From contig JABWDB010000005.1 of the NCBI GenBank assembly GCA_019614645.1, positions 3,504,001 through 3,568,000 of the forward strand: a stretch of DNA of 64,000 nt. The letters run 5' to 3'. The notes under the pieces were generated by a model. That model searched no databases and was not told the origin of the DNA. It saw only the letters and a program-made list of their open reading frames with translations. The translations under genes were made by a program, and so were the position numbers. The DNA comes from Stratiolaelaps scimitus (lineage: Eukaryota > Arthropoda > Arachnida > Mesostigmata > Laelapidae). Every line of letters starts with the position of its first letter. Position 1 is the stretch's first letter. Shown in pieces: positions 25,701 through 38,000 of this stretch.

Positions 25701-28700
25701 CACGACCCCACCGACCAGCTTATCTTCGCGCACTTTGAGCGGGTCGCAGGGCGGGAACACCGGCTGATTGTCGTTGACGTCGACTACGGCGATGTGCACC
25801 GTCGTCGTGCCGGTCAACTGCGGCACCCCCTCATCGGTGGCAATCACAGTCAACGTATAGGTGTCGCGGATCTCCCTGTCCAGCACGATGTTCGTTCGGA
25901 TCACACCGGGGCTAGAGGGCTCGACGGCGAACGCGGTGTCGTGATTGCCGTCCACGATGTGGTACATGACGTGGCCATTCCCATGCTCCTCGTCCTCGTC
26001 GATGGCGGACACCTGCACGACAACCTCGCCCCGCCGATTGCCCTCGGCCACCGATGCGACGTAGTTCGTTTGTGAGAACCGCGGCGCGTTGTCGTTCTCG
26101 TCACGAAGGTTCACCTGTAGACGGGCATAGCCGTACCTCGGCTCCCCGCTACGGGTGCTCCTCGCGATCACAATCGTCGTAATCGCCTGCTGTTGCTCGT
26201 AGTCGAGCTTGAGCGAGTTGTTCACGCGGACCACGCCCGTGCTGCGATTGATCGAGAATTCGTCCGAGTCACTATCGAACGAGTAAGTTATGTCCTGCGA
26301 GCTCATGCGGTGATTGAACGCCCGCACGGTGACAACCTCCATGCCGTAGTTCGAGCTCTCCGAGATGTAGGCCGCATACTTTTCCTGTTCGAAGTGAAGC
26401 TCTTGCTGATTTGACGTCTTGCCAACGTGGACCTCGAGAACGCCGAGCGAGCTCTTCGGCACCTCGCCCCGATCGCTAGCGACGATCTCGATATGGATGA
26501 CCTTGCCGGCGTAGTTGTGCACGCTCCGGGCTAACGTCACCTGGCCAGAGTACGGATCAATGTTGAACAGGTCGTTATGAAGGCCGTTCTCGCTAAACGT
26601 GTAGAAAACGTTGGCGTTATGGCCATCGTCATCGTCCTCGGCGACAACCCGTTCAACTTTGGTGCCGATTGCGGCGTCCGGCGATATTTCAGAAATGAAA
26701 GGATATCGAATGAATACTGGCTTGTGATCGTTGGCGTCCGTAATGGCGATGTGAACAGTGGCCGAATGGAAGCGTGACTCGTACGCGCCACTGTCGGATG
26801 CGCGCACCTCGAGGGTGTAGCTCTGTTCGTGCTCTCGATCGAAATGGCCTGTCGTCAAGATATGCCCCGTGTCGCTGTCGATGCCAAATGGCGACCCGGT
26901 CGCATTGATCAGCGAATAAGTCACCTTGCCATTCGCGCCTTCGTCGATATCGTGCGCTTTTACCATAAGAACCTCAGTCCCAATGTCGGCGTCCTCTCGT
27001 ACCTGGGCGCTGTACTCGCTATGCTCGAACTGGGGATCGTTGTCGTTCTGGTCTAGTACATGCACCTCGAGATTGCAGCGGCCGATCTTCGGCGGCACCC
27101 CCTGGTCCTGCGCGTGTATCGTCAGCCGGTACACGGGCAGTGTCTCCCTATCGAGACCCTTACAGCTTAAGCTTCCAGAGTACGGGTCGATAGCAAACAT
27201 GTTCCCATCATTGCCTTCTGCAATATTATATATTACGTCGCCGTTCTGGCCGGCATCACGGTCGTTCGCGTGCAGCCGATGAATCACCGATAGTCCACGA
27301 TTTTCTGGAATATACATAGGGTAGCAGCTGTCGCCGAAGTCCGGTGCGTGGTCATTTGCATCGAGCACGTCAATGATCAAATTCGCCGAATCAAAACGCG
27401 CAACTGGTGATGCGCCGTCATCGGCGAACACTGTCAGATTGTAACGAGCACGCTGCTCTCGGTCGAGCTGCGCCGTTGTGCGCACATCGCCGGTGGTCGG
27501 GTCGACAGCAAACGGGATCGAAGGATCCTGGTGCAATGTATAGGTAGCATTTGACGTCCCGGACACGTCATTGTCCTTCATCGATACCCGCAGCAGGATA
27601 CTGCCAATAGGCTTTGTCTCGCTAACGTTAACATAATACGACCTCTGGATGAACATGGGGGCACAGTCGTTTACGTCGCGGATCTTCACACGAAGTGATT
27701 GGACGGCGTAGCGCATTGGACGGCCATTATCTCTGGCGGTGATATTAAGCACAATCTCGTCGGTGAGTTCGCGATCGAGACGGCGAGCTATCGTTAGCCG
27801 GCCGCTATTCTCGTCCAGCTGAAAGAACCCGTGAATGTCTCCACTCTGAATCCTAAACGTAATACGGCCATTCTCTCGTGAATCTCCATCGCTCGCCAGT
27901 ATCGTCGTGATAACAGCACCGACTTCATCATCCTCGAGAACCTCAACGTAGGATTTTGAGACGATCTCAGGCGAGTTGTCGTTCTCATCTTCGACGAGCA
28001 GGGTCACCGTTGCTTTACTGCTGAGCTGTGATTCGATATCTCGCGCCTGATCCTGTGCCTTTACCACGAATATATACTGGGGCTGCTTTTCGTAGTCCAA
28101 CGGCTCGATCAGCGTCACGGCACCCGAGACGGGGTCGATTGTGAACGTCTGCTTGCCCGGGCCCGCCTCAGCAATCGAATAACGCACCTCACCATTCAGT
28201 CCGCTGTCTTCGTCCTTGGCCGTAATCGTCGTCAGGACGCTACCCGGCGTCGCGCTCTCGCTCACAGAGAACACAATGGGATCGGCAGCGAATCGTGGAG
28301 CGTTGTCATTCACATCCTCGACTCGAATGTTGACATTGATCACGGAGCCTCGCGAGTCGACGACGCTATTGTCGCTCGCGCTAACCTGAAGCGCAAAGTC
28401 GGCCGTACGCTCAAAGTCGATCTCAACGTTGGTGTATAGCACCCCGGTGGAACGGTCGATGCTGAACGTATTGAACGGATTGCCACTGACGATGTTGTAG
28501 GTTATGAATCCATTCTGGCCTTTATCCTGATCAAAGGCCTGTACGACGCCGACCTCTCTACCCGGTGGCAGGCCTTCCTGGATGGCGAAGCTGATCGTCG
28601 AACTGAAGAATGAGGGCTGATTATCATTGACATCCTGCACCTTGATGCTGAGGTCGAGTTTCGCCTCAAGGGATGGCGAGCCCATGTCCTTGGCAACGAT

Positions 28701-29086
28701 GCGCAAGGCATACATGTCCTGCTGTTCGTGGTCGAGAACACTTTTCGTTCGGATGAGGCCGTCACGATTGACGCTGAACAGCTGGGCCCCGTCGGATGGC
28801 GCACCCGTTGATTCGATCTCATAAACAATCTCTGCGTTCGCCCCCTCGTCGGCGTCCGTGGCCCGGATCTGTGCCACCTCAGAGCCTATCGGTTGCTCTT
28901 CGCGAACGCTGAATTCAATGTCTTGGCTGTCGACGAATTGTGGAGCGTTGTCATTTTTGTCCAGTACTCGAACTCGAACGCTCACCCGGGAACTCTTAGG
29001 GTTTGAGCCCTGGTCGCGTGCCTCCACAACGCATTCGTAGCTCGAGCGCTTTTCACGGTCCAAACGCATTTTGGTAAACATCTCTC
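22767..29086 (-). CDS. ds: dachsous coding exon 8 (end of EC11 to EC27, membrane helix, cytoplasmic tail, stop)
   Basis: This is an unusually long single exon of 6320 nt coding for about 2105 residues. It follows an ATTTCTAG acceptor in phase 1 and ends ESDSEL-TAG. It completes EC11 and contains EC12-EC27 uninterrupted. The membrane helix (ALIVLLGFAALILLSLLIF) lies near 23808-23885 and is followed by basic KYR, as expected for type I topology. The tail includes acidic and tyrosine-rich stretches, the conserved block SSIVHSEEE to NMFAEMAKI (about 23176-23300) and a proline run (about 23010-23030). Linkers EC19/20, EC23/24 and EC26/27 lack the normal calcium motif. Long antisense open frames over this exon are shadows of the repeat coding. 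Confidence 0.96.
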
Positions 29087-32000
29087 CTAGAAATGGGTGG
29101 TCACACAACAGCCAAATCGAATCGTTAAACAGGGATAGACACATATATACATAGGGTCGGCTCGACAGAACAGAGACTCAATATAGACGTCAACGTGTGC
29201 TCAGGCGGCCCACGAACCTCAGGTTGTATTTTTTAATTGTTTTTCAAACGGTGCTATTATAGTTAAGGCACATATCATCATATTACCTGATGCTGGATTG
29301 ATATAGAACTCGTTATCGCAGGAGAGCAGAACGTAGCGTAGTGCTGCATTATCACCGAGGTCCTTGTCAACGGCCTGGACTTCGCCGGCCCTTCGTCCAG
29401 GCTCGGCGTTCTCCTCAACAGCGAACTCAAACGAGTCTCGAAGAAATTGTGGCTCGTTGTCGTTCGAATCGCTAATGGTCACGTAAACGATTGCCTGCGT
29501 CGACAGCGGAGGGCTGCCGTTATCGACAGCTTCCACGCGCAGCTCATACGCATCCTCCAGTTCGCGATCGAGTCGCTGCCGGAGGAAGATCTGACCGGTG
29601 TTCGGCGATATGCCAAATCGAAACGAAACTGTACCGCCGTGTTCCGCCTCGACGAACCTAGTGGGGAGCAAACGATCGCCATGTGTTGTTAATAAATACT
29701 ATAGATGAAATATCCAAGAACCATACGATGTGATACAACCCCTGGCTGAAACCAACTATTATATATGTAATATATGGAATAGAAAAGCAGGTATCTTAGG
29801 GCAGGGAGTCTCAGCAAAGCGAAACACCACCAGCTGCTAGAGTATCTGCCAATAGGATGAGCTAACTAAAAATGACTTTTTTTTGCCAGAAAACAATGTA
29901 CTGCATAACGCACGTTTGCATTTGCTGTCGTTGAACATTCTCCTAACATTTTGTACCTGTACGTAATACGAGCGTTATTCCCGCTGTCCGAATCAGCAGC
30001 AACGACCTGCAAGAAATGCTCGTCCAGCTGGAGGCTCTCCTCAATCGTCACCCGATAGGATTCATGCTCGAAAACAGGGGCGTTGTCGTTCACGTCCTGA
30101 ACTTCGACAATGAGCGTAGTATTCCCGGTTCGAGGGGGCTGTCCGCCATCGCGAGCAACCAAAACCAAGCGGTACTGTTGACGCAGCTCAAAATCGAGGC
30201 TGCGCTTGAGCATGATGGCACCTGTGCGAGCAATGACCTACAACGAAAATGAACAAGAGACGACGAGACGAGCAGCGTGAGGTGATTTTCGATGCTTGGA
30301 GAAATCTCCCATTAGGCAGGCACGGGAGATGGATTTGGAGGTATCTCGTTACGGTCGATATTACTCTATTAAAGGTCGAGTGAACTGATCGATTGTCCAG
30401 ATGGCTTTGGGTAAAGGCCAGGCTAGGCCTTCCAGGGAAAATGAGCAATTCATTGAAGCCGGAGAGGGAAGCACGTACCTTAAAGCTGTCCGAATCTCCG
30501 GCAAGAGCGTACGTTATGTGACCATTCTCGCCCGAGTCAGCATCATCGGCATGCGCTGAATAGAGCGGACTGCTGAGGCTGGTGTTCTCCGCGACGGAGA
30601 TCCGCACCTCGGCACTCTCAAAGCGCGGACTATTGTCGTTCACATCTTCGATTGAAATGTTCACCTGACAATTCAGAGAAGTACATCGATCGGTCGACGT
30701 CGGTTTTTCAGATGACGAAAACAAAATACGAAGCAATATTATTTCAGGTACCGGTGTCTCCTCTGCTTATACGAGCGTTGTTTATCAGTGAGCCAAGCAT
30801 GACTAACCCACGGTCCATATCAAAGTTATCGTGTACCTGCACAATCTGAACATACATTGTTGTACATGGCTGTTTTTTATTCACGTGCAAGCACGATATT
30901 ACCATGCGCTTACATAATGGTACAATCGTCATGTTTGTCTCGGGTGTCGGCTTCGACTAAAGCGCCGGGTTCCGACAAAAGCGGCCGCTCGGGCCCGGAA
31001 CCTACCTGGGCGTGGCCGTAAGCCGGCGGGCTGCCAGCGGCTGCCTGGACATTCAGCAAGACCGAGGATGCGGTCTCGAAATCCAGTGTTCTCTCAACCG
31101 AGATCAGCCCTCGGACTGGATCGATCGTAAATAGCCCCTGGTCGTTGCCCGATCGAATTGCATAGCGAACTCCATGAGCGCTTTGGCCAGCTGCCCGCGC
31201 GGTGACATTGCCGATCACGCTGTGTGGCGTCACATCCTCGCGGACAGGAAATACGTATCGGGGCGCGTCGAACACCGGTGATCTCTGCTGGTTCGGCGAC
31301 ATCGACCCAATGACGCTAACATGAACATGGACATGTGCCGGTCGTTCCGCCTCGACGCCCTGCCCATCTCTGGCCGTCACGATCAGATGGTGCGTCATGC
31401 CACCCGAGCTACGGCGTAGCGCCGAAGTAATATAGATGCCACCTGTAATCATCAAGCACGTGCCACGCAGGGGGGCCTCATTAGACGAGATATATATATA
31501 TATATATATATATAGATAAATAGATAGGTCAGGGAACTACTGGACGGTTAATCTACTTGGTATATGCGAGTGTGTCTGGGGGACTCGTAATGTGGCTGGA
31601 TGCTAATGCTAATCAAGCGTAGTGTATTTTATATTCTTGAATTCGTACAATATATGGATGTATGTGCTATGGATAAATGGGAGAGAAACATTGAAATATA
31701 CTAAAATATGTGTGTGCGGCCCCAAGCATGACTAACATTATCTTCGATACGGCGACATTTTTGATTGTACGCCATATGCCTATACGCGAAATATTTCGAG
31801 TAACGCAAATGACCGACGACCGAGCGTGTTCCATTTATGTATAAGAGCTATGGCGGCGAGCATATGAGTCTCACGCATCTACAGCATACCTGTGTTGGGG
31901 TCGATACGGAAGCGTTTCTGCGCGTTCCCCTCAATGATGGAGTAGGCGACTCGTCCGTTGATGCCGACATCACGATCAGTGGCCACCACAACAACGATCG

Positions 32001-35000
32001 GCTGCGCCGTCTGGTCGAAGAACTCGCTCAGGGACACATTGTATTCCTCAAGCAAGAATCTGGGCCGGTGATCATTGACGTCGAGGACGTGAACTTTCAC
32101 TACGGTGGACGTGCTCAGACCGCCTGCAAGCAGCCGGAAAAACCCGCAACAATGGACTCATTGGTGATGTGACTCATTGATGATTGGAACCACGTTCTTA
32201 ACACACACACACACACAAACTAATGAATTATTAGCAAAGGTATTGTATGAACTGGTTAGTATTGTCTTAGTGGAGCCATTTTTACAATGGTCACGTACGC
32301 GACGAGGCGTTGGTTGACGTGCACATAAATGGTTTTGTATATTAGCCGTGTGTGTTCGTATTTTTCTTTTTGCTTCTAATGGACTGTCTACCCGAGATTT
32401 GAGGGCAAGCTAGTTCAATAAGCAGACAGAAGAACAATTCAGTTGACAGTTAATTAATCTGTATTCACGTTAGGTGTCTAGCTGAAAGCGTTGCGAGCTG
32501 ATTGTGAGATGCTTTGAAACGCCCTTAAGTGCGGTGATATTACAATAATGACGCAGTTTATAGGTAGTTTTGGGTTTTCGTTTTGGAGTATCTTTAAGAA
32601 GAGTTGAAACGTATTAGTAAAAAAAAATATATATATATGTGAACTTTATGAATTAACGTCACATACAATACAGTTGTGACGTTACATATAATTATACATA
32701 CATACTGTATTTTAGGAATTTATATACAATTTATTCAACTATCTATCATTGATTGACCATAATCTATGCAGGCTGTATGCTCGTAGATCATGGACCGTCG
32801 GCCAGTCCACTCGGAATGTGAGTCATGCCTAATTGTCGAAGCGTTCCATCTTCACAGTTCAGCAACGCAGAGATAATCTGCTTGGCCAGCAATAAAAGCA
32901 AGCCCGAGACGACACCGGCCGTCGGGGCTCGCAAAGCCAGCAACGCGAGCATTCGAATTTCGAGTTTGAGTAACGACCTCTACCATCGCCCCACCACCGC
33001 CGCCACCGCCGCCGCCACTGCCGCCGCCGTCACTACCAAGTGTTATCTGCAGCGTAGCCGCACCTGTACGCCTCAGAGTTTTATTAACTATCACCAATTA
33101 ACTAGACCGTCCATCCGTCTGTCCGTATCTGTCATCCGACGTCTATATTCAGTTCGAATCGAGACGGATTCGGCTCCGAATCGTATGACCTCCTCTGTCT
33201 CAGAGCGCTCTTGGCTATCGTCCCTTCCATCCTCTCATCAGCAACTACCCCAATGTGATTTTATCGTCTTCTCGTTCCTCTACCGTCAGCTGTGTTGTGT
33301 GAAACCCTCCGACCACCGGTTTCGCATCACTCTTAGGGCTCAGCTTGGGCTCTCCTGTCCGCGGGCGAGACTCGCTATCTAGGCTCTTTGTCACCAAGAC
33401 TGTCGTATCATCAGACGTGTCGTTAATTTGCCTTGAAAGTACTATTATTGCCACGATAGCGTCGCGCTCTCTAAGTCTAAGATATACAACAGAAGGTAAT
33501 AAAAATGATGAACTTTTATTTTCCCGACCGCACAAATGTTGTCGCTTTGGGAGGCTAGTTTTAACGAAAAGAAGCGATTTTTATTACAATTACGCCGTGT
33601 CAGTGCGTCCCTTTGCAGAAATATCGATCACTACGAGTATATAATGATGAATCGAATGAGCATAGAATGGTAACAATAACAATAATGAAAATAATAATAA
33701 CAATAATCATAATGTTGTACCAGTTATGAAACGGTGATGTTCACTACTAAAACCCTACGAGCGCGTTCGGTTCATTGCATTTTTTGTATATATCATTACA
33801 AAACTCTCCCCTGTCCCGCAAAGTTATCGCCTTTGACTAAGATCGTGCGGTTTGTTTAGTCTATGCAGATCTTTCCGGTGTGTGGACACGGGCCGCATGG
33901 CAAGCCCTTCCTACAAAATCCACAATTTCCCAAGTGGATCCCGCCTGTGCTTTTACAACTATATATAATAAAATTCCTCATGTTCGTACCAACGTTTGGG
34001 TATAATGTTTCTTGGTGCGCCGCCGCCGCCGCCGCCGCCCGTGTCCCTCATCGCTGTTAAATGACATTTCTGTATTGTCTCCTCTGTGTGTGTGTGTGTG
34101 TAATTTCTTCGTTGTACACCGCTTTCTCTGCCTTTATCTCGTTATCATATGTCATAAAACAAATCGGACAAACTGGATGCGCATCACAGTAGATGACGCA
34201 CGAGTTCAACCGGAGACAAATAGAAAACACTCGAAATGCCGAAACGCGCGCCGACTTGCCAGAAACCCCTACTCTGGTACTGTGGTACAGGTAAGAGACG
34301 AAGTTCTAAAACCTTCGAGACGTCAACGCCACACTGTCGGCGACTCTGACGTCGTTGTCTGTCCCCCGGAGTCTGAAAGCTGCTCGGGGTTCCCAGCCGA
34401 ATTTTAACGAGCGAGGGTTCATTCTCTCGACGAGTTGTCGTTTTTCTACCCGCTATCGCTGCTCAGGTATCCAAATAACAGGAAAGTCGAGAGAACCATA
34501 ACATGGTTCGACGTAGCACTGAGTGGCTGATACAAGACACCACTCCCGTCATCTTCAATTGCAAATGGCGGCATCGAGGCAAATGAGGACACAAACAATC
34601 CATGATGCAAAAAATGCCGCATAACGACTGTAGAATAACTGTCCGACGTTTGCTATGCGAAAACGTGAGCAATCAACTGTGTAACGCTCATATAACGTAA
34701 ATGAAAAGTTTTGCCAGAGGGAGAGAGAGTGGGAGAGAAAGAAAGAAAATTGTATTAGAAAACAGTATTGAGAAATATATTTGTTGAACGTCTCGAGGAT
34801 CGGTCTCTGATGATCTGACAGAGTTGTATCTCGGGTCGAATGGAGACAAACGTAAATCATTTTATAACTTAAAATAACGAAATAAATTATTTGGCTGCTA
34901 CCGCCCTTGCACACAATGGCAGAATAGGGTGCCAGCTGCTGTTGCCTTGGGCTAAATTACATCGTGCAACTCTCGAACTGCCTAACACTTGAGAAATTGT

Positions 35001-38000
35001 TCAACCACAGTGAGGGTAACAGCAGCGGGACAACGTGCTGGAAAAATTCGTTAACCCTCCAGTGGTACGGCGTACGTTTGACACTCTGTCGCAACACGTG
35101 CAAATGGTCGTTATCGTTAGTCCAGCCACTGCCATAGGTCGCTTCGAGCCTCGGCCGACGGAACGAGTGCCGCCATGCTCGTTCGTTCTGAATCAAAGAG
35201 CTGCCCATCCCCCATGCCGTCAGCGTGCTTCGGATTCCGTCCGGGTTTTACTGAGACAACTACATACGCACATGTTAAGGCGGACAAATCAGCGCATTGT
35301 CAGCATGACCGCTTCGTATTATCGGCAAACCTCGCAGTATAACGCAACGTGAAGCATGAGATGCTCACCCTCAGACCGATACCCCCCACCCCCTCCCCGG
35401 CTATACGCTCTTCTCCGCGTTCGCCGCGTTTCGAGGTAACAATAATCCGTCGGCGTATGCTGATGCCGAAGGTTCGTTTGCTTTGTCTTGTCATGTGTTA
35501 CCTCTGCCCGTGGTGGACGGCCACTAAGACGCGCGCTGTTCTGCGTCAATCTTGCGTCGGCTGCCGGCCGTCTCCGAAACCTGAACGCGTTGTCAGACTC
35601 GCTGCACTCACGTATGCGCAAGTATAATCAGTGCAAGTCTCGGAGCCGAATCGTATTTACATGCTCATTGAATTTCATTGAGCACACGGCGGAACACTCG
35701 GCGAATCATCTGGCAAGGTGAGCAACGCATTTTGTCAAGATAAAAAGCGTACATCGCATTTCTGTCGTCCGAACAGTGTTCAGCTCAACGGGCCACAGTG
35801 AAACAGCGTAATCCGCATGGGAAACACGTGTGTCGAGGTTAGTATCGCTGTTGCTATGAAGCTCGTACGGACTCGATGGATACAGACCCGCGGAGAACGG
35901 CCCGGTACAGGCTGACGAAGAAATGGTACAAATATTACAGTTGATGAAACGCGCCATTCGACTAGACTTTTAACATCTGTGACTGTTCGCGAGAAACGAA
36001 CGTTTTTCTGGCTTCGAATCAACTCAGCGGATGCTTGTTGTGAAAGTTACCGTATACTAGACAATAGATCAGTGTATCGCTAATTCGATCGTAGTAATTC
36101 GTAGGATCATGTAGCTCAGTACCAAGCGTGTGTACCTAGTGATTCCGCCACAAACCCAAACGTCGGGGATTCGTGCTCTGATGTAGGTTGAATTCCAAAG
36201 CAGCAGACGATGGTTTCAACGTTGATAATTCGGTTCTTAAAATTCTCCATTGAACATAGTACGAAGATTTGCGACAGTAACAAATATATATATATATATA
36301 TATAAGAAGGTTCCCGTCTCGCCTGATGTTGTGGCTATTACGCAACGATTCGTGAATTCACAAACTTAGAGGAAAAAAGTACTTAATCAGAGGTCATCTA
36401 TCTTACGGCTAGTTCACAGAGTCATAAACCGCTTGTGGTTGATTGCGCTGTCGTTGAGGCGTCTGGTTTGAAGGGAAGAATCATTCCATTCTAAATACAA
36501 CCTGTGTCGCACATTTCACCAGCGTAACAGTTAACTGCCCCCTAAATTTTGTGGATGTCCACCACTTTGCCATAATCGTACTTCGAAGGGGAGACGAGGC
36601 GGCCACCTCGCTTACAGAGATTTCATCCGTTTGCTCTGTCTACTTGGCTAGGCCTAATTCAAGTGGCCCCGAAATTTCGAGGTGCTCAGAATTTGAAATC
36701 GAAAAAACTCCTCAGAAATCTCGCTAAGGCAATGCATTCGTAGTTTTGGTAGATTACAATTGCAAATTCTGCTGGGTCTTTACGCTCTTCGAATCGAAAT
36801 AACATGAAGAGTATATATATTGCCTCGATCTGCTGGCGAAAGGCGCTAATATATGATATTCGACATCGGTTTTTGTGCGGTCATCTTTGACGGAAATCAC
36901 AAAAAAAACAAACACGGTGATGGTGCACACATCTCCTGCTGGCTCAATGTTGCTGCTGGTGCTGCAACCCAACGCGAATTTCGGACTTTTGTCATCTGGA
37001 TCACAGGGGTCGTGTCCTTAGCTTACGACGATAGGGTATTCTGTACCTACCAATGTTGCTTAAAAGAACAATAATAACGAGCTCTTGCCGTATTTGTAAC
37101 ATGCAAATATGGCAGCGGTGAGGGGGACCTTAGAGGGATACAAGTTCGCCGTACGATTCTCCCATTGGGAGAACAGCCGCCACAGTGTGTCCGGCATGGT
37201 TACATGTGCGTTCCGCCGGTAGCAGATGATCACTGTAGGCGAGAACGCCCACCCCTCTATGGGGTGTGCCAAATATTAGTATGTAATAATAGACGGACCT
37301 TATGCAAAATATCGAAGCGAAAACCTACCCCGGTCAGTTGCCATGACGGGAATTTCATAGGTGGCTCTCAACTCTCTGTCGAGCCGGCCAGCCACGCACA
37401 GGTCCCCTGTGCGCGGGTCAATTCGGAAGGCGGACGGAGCCGAGGGGCCCAGACGAAACGTGACAATAGCATTCACTCCGCAATCAGGATCCGAGGCCGA
37501 GACCTGCAAAATGGAAACCATTACATACTTAGCATTTATTAACTTGGCCAATTCTTAGCAGTATGCGCCTCACATTAGCGTGCTGAACAAAGCCGAAAGC
37601 CTACCCATCAATCTCCTGCAAGTGTTTGTTATACGGGTATATCTATGAAACTCTCACGGGTCGCTCGACAACAGAAAACAACAGTAACAATAAGCAGTGT
37701 TCTCGCCTAAAATGCTGTAGTATGCAATATTATTTATTTTTCGAGACGCACAAGAACAGTAGCCGCCAGGCAAAACACGAGCATTTCATTTAATACGAAC
37801 GTTTCCGACAACACAAACCTGTTAGGTTATCGGTCAACCGTCTGTCAAATCAGTACAAGATTGTTTTCCTCGATAGAGAATGTATATTGAATAGTTTCAC
37901 GTTTATCGGTCGGCACACACACACACACACACACGCATATGTACATTAATCTTTTATCAACCAGCGAACGTGTTAGCCTATTGAACACAATAGGCTACCA

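Noticed and set aside
25668..26075. 135-codon plus-strand open frame over ds exon 8
   Set aside because: Antisense shadow of repeats EC20-EC22; it reads as alternating V/D/R patterns created by the opposite strand.
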